Origin: Pseudomonadota bacterium
GTDB taxonomy: Bacteria > Cyanobacteriota > Vampirovibrionia > LMEP-6097
DNA length: 9,577 nucleotides
Assembly (NCBI GenBank): GCA_009924885.1
Contig: RFQS01000076.1
Span: forward strand, 1-9,577
Reading direction: 5' to 3'
Numbering within the stretch: the stretch's first letter is position 1; each line of letters starts with the position of its first letter. A program made the translations under genes and the position numbers. Under the pieces are notes generated by a model. It had not been told where the DNA came from, did not search any database, and was given only the letters and a program-made list of their open reading frames with translations. Below, piece after piece: positions 1 to 5,650 of the stretch.

Positions 1-431
1 TCCATAAAATGATATTTATGTCTTCTCTACTCATACAGGCTTTTCTGTTTAATAATAAAGAACAGAAATCTGTAGCGGTTTTCGACTATTTAATTAACTT
101 AAACTTACCCTATCTTTCTCACCCAGAGAGGGTTTTTCTCGCTTATGTATTATTCACTTCACTTGCTGGAAATAAGACGAATAAAGATATAAAAAAATAT
201 TTATGTCTTCTAGATTTTAATATTCAGAAAAAAGCGAAGAAGATCGGCTACCTGATTAGGCTTGCTATATATCTTTCACCGAGGGATTCTAAAATTTTAA
301 GTAAAATTAAACTCTGCTATGAAGCTGGGGTTTTAAGGCTGACTAGTTCTAAGATTGCTAATGATGATCTTTTTTCTGGGATTACTTTGCATAATGCTTT
401 GATTGAGCTTGAAAACCTCGTCGAATATTAG
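1..431 (+). CDS. ppx: Exopolyphosphatase (Ppx/GppA family), C-terminal part, cut by the left edge
   Basis: The frame is open to the left edge (first full codon at 3), so the ATG at 9 is probably internal. The visible 142 or so residues match the C-terminal helical (HD-like) domain of alphaproteobacterial Ppx: a LSHPERVFLAYVLF segment (compare DHPGRAYLALAVFF in Caulobacter-type Ppx, from memory), then KAKKIGYLIRLAIYLS, then a KLCYEAGVLRL strand and a final amphipathic helix. Ppx/GppA enzymes hydrolyse terminal phosphate from polyphosphate, and some act on pppGpp. The catalytic N-terminal ASKHA domain would lie outside the window, so activity cannot be judged. The TAG stop ends on the first base of the palindrome at 431-521, which may serve as its terminator. 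What is seen is the C-terminal similarity; the family call is by recognition. Confidence 0.72.
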   Translation, partial: HKMIFMSSLLIQAFLFNNKEQKSVAVFDYLINLNLPYLSHPERVFLAYVLFTSLAGNKTNKDIKKYLCLLDFNIQKKAKKIGYLIRLAIYLSPRDSKILSKIKLCYEAGVLRLTSSKIANDDLFSGITLHNALIELENLVEY

Positions 432-521
432 GTATCAGCCCCTTGTGTCTTGAACGACTCACCCCACGCTTGGCACGTGGGTCCCCAAGTTCGTCTTATC
501 AAGACACAAGTGGCTGATACC
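431..521. repeat. 91-bp imperfect palindrome, G+C-richer than surroundings; palindromic element and/or terminator
   Basis: The outer arms GGTATCAGCC (431-440) and GGCTGATACC (512-521) are perfect complements. After one C/T mismatch (441/511), CTTGTGTCTTGA (442-453) pairs perfectly with 499-510. Inside, ACGA (454-457) can pair with TCGT (491-494) across a 4-nt bulge, and CCCACG (463-468) with CGTGGG (476-481) forms the tip. The left end abuts the ppx stop and the right end is followed by TTTT (522-525), so it could end ppx transcription. Its size, base composition and nested pairing are beyond an ordinary terminator and resemble dispersed palindromic elements such as the Rickettsia palindromic elements. 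Whether it is repeated elsewhere in the genome cannot be seen here. Confidence 0.8.
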
Positions 522-661
522 TTTTGGTGGGGTTAGGAGAGGATTTTTATTTTAGGGACTGCTGTACAAGGTGCTCAAGGCTGAGTAGGGTGAAAATGCA
601 GTGTGCTCATGAGGATCATTAGGACACTGAAAATGTGGGGAATTTAGTTGCTTAGCGGTTT

Positions 662-1900
662 TTAAGTGTTGAAAATAGATTTATAGTCTGTTTCTTTTAG
701 ATCTTGGAAGCCTTTATTAATGGCTGTAATTCTTTCGGGGAAAGCTTTCTTTAGTCTTGGCATTAAGAAGCCAGTTTTCAAGAGAGTGTTTGCGTCGGGG
801 TCGATGATGATTAGCTTTGCATCCATTTTTTTATGCATCCAGTTAATTATTTCAGTCGTTACACCGTAATCACCAAAGCTATAGCCGATTACTATTAATT
901 TTTCGGTGTCTTTGAGAAGTCTTTTATAGTGCCATTTTAAATCAGAGTAAATATTCATTAGGTATTCTTCATATTTATTTTGAGTGCCAGTGAGGAATGC
1001 TCTTTGATTGATAAATAAAGATTCTTGGCTATTCTCTAATAGATTGGAATACATATAAGTCATTGACTCTATTCTGGTATTTTTACTGTTTACGTAAAAA
1101 TTTCTGTCTGAGCCACTTACATTGAACCAATTAATTGAGCCGTGTAATTTTAAAAAATTGATTTTATTATTATCTGGAAAATTATCAGTAAATTCTTGAA
1201 AACCATTTTTTAATTCAAAGCCATCTTGAAAATCCTTTGATTTTTGTTCTAAGATCCGCTCTATGATTAGGTCATGGTTTAAGGAGAATATATTTATTTT
1301 TTCAGATTTGAATAAGTGATCCCAGAATTTAGATGTTAAGAGTGTAGAATCTATCCCAGAACGCTTCTCTAACTCTTTAGCTATAATGCATTGAAGCATT
1401 TTCATGGCTTCAGAACAAGGCTTAGTGTATCCTTCTTTTAGGTCGTTTAGTAAATCTCGTTCAAGCCAAGATATTTTTAATTTAGTCTTCTTTTCATCAT
1501 TTAATTTGTCTAAATATTCGATGAAACCCTCTAGATATCTGCGATTGCAGGCATTTTTAGAGGGATGCTCTAGGGAATATAACAGTGAATATATATCTTC
1601 GAAGTTAATGTTTCGATCTAATTTAGATTCTATGGCTTGTTCCTTTTTATATAAAAAACGAATTATATTATGATAAGCTTTTGCTTCCATATCAATATTA
1701 TTGAAGCTATCTCTGAGCCATTGTTCTTCTGTATAATAATCTCCCCAAGTAGCTCTTACGAATTTACTTTCTTCTGAAGTTATAAGAAGCTCTGTAAGTT
1801 TTTCTGTACTTGGCATCCCGAATGCAATAGAGAAGCCTGCCCCTAATAGTAATGCAGTTGAGTTTGAAATTAATTTACTTTCTATTGTTTTAGAATCCAT
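662..1900 (-). CDS. SIR2-like domain protein (SIR2_2 type), putative NAD-consuming defence effector
   Basis: 412 aa. The SIR2 Rossmann signatures are all present: GAGFS at residues 20-24 followed by FGMPSTEKL, SLNHD at 206-210 (Asn208 at the usual catalytic Asn position), KLHGS at 251-255 (catalytic-type His253), a VIGYSFGD stretch at 337-344 and IIIDPD at 364-369. This matches the bacterial SIR2-like family rather than classical CobB deacetylases; the four-Cys zinc knuckle of sirtuins is absent. Known relatives (ThsA, DSR, Avs- and pAgo-linked SIR2) degrade NAD during abortive phage defence. A defence role is inferred from the family and not shown here. The helical insert between about residues 45 and 200 may be the sensing or oligomerising part. 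No clear Shine-Dalgarno precedes the ATG. It is last in a minus-strand run, 45 bp after the 53-aa membrane protein gene. Confidence 0.8.
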   Translation of the reverse strand: MDSKTIESKLISNSTALLLGAGFSIAFGMPSTEKLTELLITSEESKFVRATWGDYYTEEQWLRDSFNNIDMEAKAYHNIIRFLYKKEQAIESKLDRNINFEDIYSLLYSLEHPSKNACNRRYLEGFIEYLDKLNDEKKTKLKISWLERDLLNDLKEGYTKPCSEAMKMLQCIIAKELEKRSGIDSTLLTSKFWDHLFKSEKINIFSLNHDLIIERILEQKSKDFQDGFELKNGFQEFTDNFPDNNKINFLKLHGSINWFNVSGSDRNFYVNSKNTRIESMTYMYSNLLENSQESLFINQRAFLTGTQNKYEEYLMNIYSDLKWHYKRLLKDTEKLIVIGYSFGDYGVTTEIINWMHKKMDAKLIIIDPDANTLLKTGFLMPRLKKAFPERITAINKGFQDLKETDYKSIFNT

Positions 1901-1945
1901 TTTAGTTATCTAGCTTAGATTCTAAAGCAGAATGATATTGTGCTT

Positions 1946-2107
1946 CTAAAAATCAAAAAGATTTTTTAAAAATGATTTTTCTGGATTTAGTAGACCAAGT
2001 CTTTTACGACCTAGGTAGAATGTCCACAGGAAGCCAAAAAGGAATAGCATGCTGCCAAATAATCCAATCAGTGCTGCAATTATTGAGCTTTCAGTTATGT
2101 CAAACAT
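1946..2107 (-). CDS. Small single-pass membrane protein, 53 aa, unknown function
   Basis: An unrecognised 53-residue protein starting MFDITESSIIAALIGLFG and ending with TAG at 1948-1946. Residues 9-31 form one hydrophobic helix rich in Leu, Phe and Gly. It is followed by GRKR (33-36), so positive-inside topology puts the N-terminus outside and the charged tail in the cytoplasm. The start is supported by AAGGAG 11 nt upstream, the best ribosome-binding site in this part of the window, and by only 3 bp from the stop of the 77-aa gene. The two are almost certainly co-transcribed and perhaps translationally coupled. The opposite strand is also open here, but without such a start signal. Function unknown; it could be a partner or anchor for the SIR2 protein encoded next. 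Confidence 0.6.
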   Translation of the reverse strand: MFDITESSIIAALIGLFGSMLFLFGFLWTFYLGRKRLGLLNPEKSFLKNLFDF

Positions 2108-2110
2108 ACT

Positions 2111-2344
2111 CTAGGATTCTCCTTTGTCTTTATACAATATCTCAAATCCATGTAAAATGCAAATGTATCCAGGGACTATTAGTAATGTTGAAATGGCTAA
2201 AGTGGAGAGGTTAAATTGAGTATCTAAGTATTTTTTGTTAGTCAGGATAAGGAAAAGAGTTGAAGCAAATGGACTAAAGAAGCAATAGCCAATGAATTTG
2301 ACCAAGCTTGCCCTGTATTTTGTAGATTCTTCTCTCAGAGACAT
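2111..2344 (-). CDS. Small two-pass membrane protein, 77 aa, unknown function
   Basis: Not recognised. The N-terminus is polar and basic (MSLREESTKYRASLVK). Two hydrophobic segments follow, at about residues 15-35 (including FIGYCFFSPFASTLFLIL) and 46-68 (LSTLAISTLLIVPGYICILHG), with a short charged tail ending KDKGES. This predicts a hairpin-like inner-membrane protein with both ends in the cytoplasm. No strong Shine-Dalgarno is seen. It lies 57 bp after the DUF2805 gene and 3 bp before the 53-aa membrane protein gene, whose Shine-Dalgarno lies inside the end of this frame. That spacing is the main support for both being real genes. No function is proposed beyond membrane location. Confidence 0.55.
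   Translation of the reverse strand: MSLREESTKYRASLVKFIGYCFFSPFASTLFLILTNKKYLDTQFNLSTLAISTLLIVPGYICILHGFEILYKDKGES
2119..2124 (-). promoter_or_regulatory. Shine-Dalgarno AAGGAG for the 53-aa membrane protein
   Basis: Read on the minus strand the sequence is AAAGGAGAATCCTAGAGTATG: a strong AAGGAG core 11 nt before the ATG, embedded in the last codons of the upstream 77-aa gene. It fixes the start of the short downstream gene at 2107 and supports coupled translation of the pair. Other minus-strand genes nearby lack a site this good. Confidence 0.65.
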
Positions 2345-2401
2345 GTTCTAAAGTATGTCTTAAGTTGCTTATAATTTTAAGGGGTCAAAATTCCCCAGAA
2401 A

Positions 2402-2656
2402 TTAAGACTCATTACTAATTTTATACTCACAAAGCTTCTTGTGTTTAGTTAGCCTTCCTGAAACTCTTTTTCGCCACAGTCTAAAACTTCCAGGTTTTAA
2501 TTCACGCTGCATTACTGTAATAACTTCAGCTTCAGTGAGTCCAAGGCTTTCCTTTATCTCTTCAAAGCTGATTCTATCTTGCCAAGCAGATTTGATAATT
2601 TTATTCAGCTGTTCTTCTTTTAAAGCACGGATTTTTTTGATACTTTTTAAGGACAT
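2402..2656 (-). CDS. TIGR03643 / DUF2805 family protein
   Basis: 84 aa, the usual small size for this family. The family pattern is clear: AWQDRISFEEIKESLGL (24-40), TEAEVITVM (41-49) and the hallmark RELKPGSFRLWRKRVSGR (51-68) followed by LTKH. The first half reads like a helix-turn-helix, in which the GLTEAEVI segment resembles a recognition-helix region, and the basic tail could touch nucleic acid. To my knowledge the family has no assigned function, so a DNA- or RNA-binding role is inference from the pattern. It is divergent from the secreted-protein gene at 2744 (87 bp between starts) and is the first gene of the minus-strand run toward the SIR2 gene, with 57 bp to the next frame. Confidence 0.85.
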   Translation of the reverse strand: MSLKSIKKIRALKEEQLNKIIKSAWQDRISFEEIKESLGLTEAEVITVMQRELKPGSFRLWRKRVSGRLTKHKKLCEYKISNES

Positions 2657-2743
2657 ATTTAAATTTTACCCAGAGCAGAAGCATTAGACAAGCTTTGTCC
2701 CAAAGAATTTTTTCAAAATGGCATAAGCTAGAATAAGGCGTAT

Positions 2744-3580
2744 ATGATTATAAGGTTCTTAATTGCAGTTTTATTGTTACAAGCTTTCACTGTCATACCC
2801 TGCAAGGCAATAAAGCTAGAGGATATTGAGATAGTTCGCTATGACCCAAGCATCAATAACTCTGCGATTTATAATTTCAGTTTAAAGCAGCCAATCAATG
2901 AAGACCTTACTAAAGATGCAAAGTTTCAAGTCACTTATATTTACACTCCAGAATACTGTCAGCGTAAAGATTTACAGAAACAATATCCTGAAATTCCTTA
3001 TGAATTTGCTTGTAATTTAAATAAAAATAAACTACCTTTCATACTCGGTGAATTTAAAGCAGTTGATAAGCTTGCTTACCAAGCCATCAACCAGGCAACT
3101 AAATCCAAAAATTATACTAAGCTTCAAATCACTGACATAGTAACCCAAGACTATTTAAAAGGATCAACCAAAGCCAATTTCATCAAAAGAAGGTTTGATC
3201 GAACAGATCACCAGTACTATAACTTGAATCAATTACACCAGCTCTCTTCGCAAGGGCAGATCACGAAAAATGACCTTCAAGAATTATTTCAGACAGATAT
3301 TCTGACTGATCCTCAGGGTAATTTTTTAGGCTTAACTTACAGTGTGCAAGCTGATAGGATGGGTAATCCTAGAGCCCTTAAACCAATTCAAGACAAGCAG
3401 GCAAATAAAATATTTATCAAAAATGGTAACTTTATAGTCAAACCATTATTTAAAAACACCAAAACTTCAAAAGCTCTTAAAAAGTCTGCAATGCCATTTG
3501 CAATTTTACTTGCACCAATATTAATACCTATGGTTTTATATCAAATGGGGGAGTGCTGGGCAATAAAATTAGTGGCTTAA
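2744..3580 (+). CDS. Secreted or membrane-anchored protein of unknown function
   Basis: 278 aa, not recognised. It starts with a textbook signal peptide: MIIR, a hydrophobic core LIAVLLLQAFTVI (6-18) and a likely cleavage after CKA (20-22). There is a Cys at 20 but no proper lipobox. The middle (about 25-240) is soluble, rich in Lys, Gln, Asn and Tyr, with two Cys at 72 and 90 that could form a disulfide after export. A second hydrophobic segment, PFAILLAPILIPMVLY (251-266), lies close to the C-terminus and would anchor the protein, leaving a tail of about 12 residues. AAGG 5-8 nt before the ATG supports the start. The 3' end lies 8 bp from the end of the convergent antiporter pseudogene. Likely periplasmic, possibly host-facing; no function is proposed. 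Confidence 0.7.
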   Translation: MIIRFLIAVLLLQAFTVIPCKAIKLEDIEIVRYDPSINNSAIYNFSLKQPINEDLTKDAKFQVTYIYTPEYCQRKDLQKQYPEIPYEFACNLNKNKLPFILGEFKAVDKLAYQAINQATKSKNYTKLQITDIVTQDYLKGSTKANFIKRRFDRTDHQYYNLNQLHQLSSQGQITKNDLQELFQTDILTDPQGNFLGLTYSVQADRMGNPRALKPIQDKQANKIFIKNGNFIVKPLFKNTKTSKALKKSAMPFAILLAPILIPMVLYQMGECWAIKLVA

Positions 3581-3588
3581 TTATCGAC

Positions 3589-5007
3589 TCAAAAGCTCTC
3601 TATAACCCGAACAACAGTATAAGTATAAATAGAAATAGTGATGATAATCAGAGTCGCTAGGATAATAGCTATCTTCATGCTAGTAGGTATAGCTCGATTT
3701 TCGATTTCCTCTGGCTTAGGGTTAAAGAAAGAGGCTTTCGCTAAAGGTAGTATATGGAATAGGTTTAGTATACTGCCACTGACTAGGAATATCGCTGCCG
3801 CGTAGTTACCAGAATGTAATTCTTCTATTAACATCAGATCTTTACTTAAATAGCCTGCAAGGAAAGGGAAGCCTGCTATAGATAAACCTGAAATCAGGAC
3901 TGAGACTGTAATCCATTTTTTGTAGGGTGAGATTCTGGCTACTTGGCTGGTATTTACCGTTCTGTAGACGCAGTTATAAAAGCCTGCTATGAAAAATAAA
4001 CAACATTTAGCTATCGAGTGAGTGATGATATGCAGCTTGGCGCCGAGTATAGAAGTCGGAGTACCAGTTAGTATCGCTGTAATGATGTAGGAGAGCTGGC
4101 TTACTGTGGATTCTGAAAATCTAACTTTCAGATCAGATGTTTTTAAGGCTTTATAAGCTGAGTAAAGAGCTGTGAAGCCACATAAGTAAGTAAGTCAGCC
4201 AGCCAGTCATAAAGAAATTAGCATTGAGCTTATGTAAGAAATCTAAGTGATAGATATAGACCGCGATTTTAATTAAAGAAATAGAACCTACTTTAACAGC
4301 TGCTACTGAGTGGATTAGAGCGGCTATGGGAGTAGGTGTCTGCATGGTATTTGGTAGCCAACGATTAAATGGAAATACGCAGTTCTTGGACATGCCGATA
4401 ATAAACATCGCTAGTAAAATGCTTGCTGTAATGGGTTTGCTTGAAAGGTTAGTAATAGCGTTATCACCAAAATTAGCGTAATGAGTTAAATGAGAGGTGA
4501 TAAGTACGGCTGGTAGTAGTATGAGTAAGGTGGGGAGAAGGTTATAGAGTAGATATATTTTTCCAGCTTTATGTGCTTCTGGATTATCTCTCAGAATCAC
4601 TAAAGGGTAAATTAGTGGAATGCTGAGTATGTAGAACATAAATAAAGTAATTAAATTCCCCGAGAAAGCTGTTCCTAGAACGGTACTTAGTATAAAAGCG
4701 AGAAAAAATGAAACCTTTTAGCTTTTTTTTGAAAGTCATATCTAACGAATGAATAGCTGTAGATAGTAGTTAAAATCCAGCAAATATTCACAAGCATCGC
4801 AAAGAACCAAGCGTATTTATCTATAAGTAAAACGAAGTATTGATTAAAAATGATTTGGCTGAAATGCATTTTCAAAGTGCTGAGTAGGACTATATTTGAG
4901 ATGCCAAGTATGCAAACACTTATGTAAAAGGCTAAGCGACTAAATTTTTTAAGAGGTAGTAAGGCTATGGTTAATAAAGGTAGAAGTATTATAAATAGTA
5001 GCTTCAT
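3589..5007 (-). pseudogene. Proton-conducting membrane transporter (Mrp antiporter subunit D / NuoL-M-N type), split by two frameshifts
   Basis: Three consecutive frames rebuild one protein of about 473 aa, the normal size for MrpD/NuoN-like subunits. The first (5007 to about 4708) gives the N-terminal helices with LLIDKYAWFFAMLVN. The second (to about 4190) gives TAFSGNLITLFMFY, AGKIYLLYNLLP, KNCVFPFNRWLPNTMQTPTP and IHSVAAVKVG. The third gives LKVRFSESTVSQLSYI, HIITHSIAKCCLFFIAG, SIAGFPFLAGYLSKDL and the C-terminal helices. The first break is at a run of six A on the plus strand (4703-4708), where one more base restores the frame. The second is at three AAGT units (4184-4195), where removing one unit restores TYLCGFTALY. 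Family-typical Lys residues remain, but the helix-5 Glu (FYE in relatives) is Ile here and PLHxWLP has become PFNRWLP. Such subunits move H+ or Na+ across the inner membrane. It is probably a recent pseudogene; a sequencing error could explain the A-run break but less easily both. Confidence 0.85.
4184..4195. repeat. AAGT x3 microsatellite at a frameshift
   Basis: Three tandem AAGT units within the antiporter pseudogene. With two units the two neighbouring frames join into the conserved sequence TYLCGFTALYSAYKAL, so a slippage gain of one 4-bp unit explains the frameshift. Confidence 0.75.
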
Positions 5008-5012
5008 TCTAG

Positions 5013-5153
5013 AAGTACACGCTTGTTTATAAGTTTAACTTATTAATCGTATTAGTGGGAGTGATTAGTACTTTAACTATTATGGTATGGAATCTACTAA
5101 CTAAAGATCCAGAATTGCCATATGCAGCTTTCTATGAAAATATCTTAATATGA
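5013..5153 (+). other. Open stretch ending on kefF; possible tail of a lost gene
   Basis: From the stop at 5010-5012 the frame stays open for 46 codons to TGA at 5151-5153, which overlaps the kefF ATG as ATGA. This is the arrangement expected of a translationally coupled upstream gene. The conceptual peptide has a hydrophobic helix (NLLIVLVGVISTLTIMVW) followed by NLLTKDPELPYAAFYENILI. An ATG at 5082 would give only 23 residues; GTG codons further upstream are possible starts. I do not recognise it. It may be the 3' remnant of a membrane protein gene deleted next to the antiporter, a small gene, or chance. It occupies the whole gap between two divergent genes, so any promoters for them must also lie here. 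Confidence 0.3.
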
Positions 5154-5650
5154 ATTCAGCTTTAGTTATCCTCGCCCATCCTAAACTTGAGCAATCAAGA
5201 GTGAATCAGAGAATGTACCAAGAGCTAAAGGCTTTAGATAATGTCGTGGTGCACGATCTCTATGAGATGTACCCTGATTTTTTTATAGATATTAAATATG
5301 AACAGGCAGCTATGGAAAAGGCTTCTTTAATCATTTTTCAGCATCCTTTTTACTAGTATAGTACACCAGCCTTATTAAAAGAGTGGCTAGATCAAGTCCT
5401 AGAAAGAGGTTGGGCTTATGGTGAAACTGGGACTAGTACTGGAGGTCCAGATCATGCTTATACGCATGGGGGCTATAATAATTTTACGATGAGAGAGTTT
5501 TTAAGACCTTTTGAGCAGATTGCTAATCTCTGTGGGATGAAATATTTAGAACCATTTATTCTTCATAGTGCTAGAAACTCTGATGATGAAACGATCTTAA
5601 AGCACGCTCAGGCTTACCGTGATTTAATTAAAAGAGAAACTAATGGATAA
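5150..5650 (+). pseudogene. kefF: KefF, quinone oxidoreductase subunit of the KefC system, broken by a nonsense codon and a deletion
   Basis: KefF is a cytoplasmic flavodoxin-fold NAD(P)H:quinone oxidoreductase that binds KefC and is needed for its full activity. The first 68 codons match well (ILAHPKLEQSRVNQRM, LYEMYPDFFIDIKYEQAAM, ASLIIFQHPFY). A TAG at 5354-5356 then stands where the family has Trp (HPxxWYS). The same frame continues without another stop through YSTPALLKEWLDQVLERGWAYG, STGGPDHAY, FLRPFEQIANLCGM and LEPFILHSARNSDDET to TAA at 5648-5650. Between GWAYG and TGG only 5 residues remain where E. coli KefF has 16, so about 11 codons were lost in frame, possibly through the repeated ACTGG there. 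TAG ends ppx, mutM and fic nearby, so recoding is unlikely. It overlaps kefC by 8 bp. Confidence 0.87.

Noticed and set aside
522..661. Possible small RNA or gene remnant between the palindrome and the SIR2 gene (short CAGTGT/ACACTG pairing at 599-604 and 624-629)
   Set aside because: Pairing is short, no promoter or coding signal stands out, and I cannot match it to a known RNA.
1404..1673. 89-codon plus-strand open frame inside the SIR2-like gene
   Set aside because: Lies wholly antisense to a gene with clear family motifs; its own product shows nothing recognisable.
1972..2214. 80-codon plus-strand open frame
   Set aside because: It is antisense to two minus-strand membrane protein frames with a strong Shine-Dalgarno and 3-bp spacing, and its product resembles nothing.
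2381..2396. GGGG...CCCC hairpin after the DUF2805 gene as a terminator
   Set aside because: Only four paired bases with an 8-nt loop and no T tract on the minus strand; too weak to call.
2439..2687. 82-codon plus-strand open frame
   Set aside because: Antisense shadow of the DUF2805 gene.
2687..2699. GACAAGCTTTGTC small palindrome as an operator between divergent genes
   Set aside because: Five-base arms in A/T-rich DNA are expected by chance; no second copy is seen.
5354..5356. TAG in kefF read as an amino acid by a recoded genetic code
   Set aside because: TAG ends ppx, mutM and fic at their expected lengths in the same window, and kefF also has an internal deletion.
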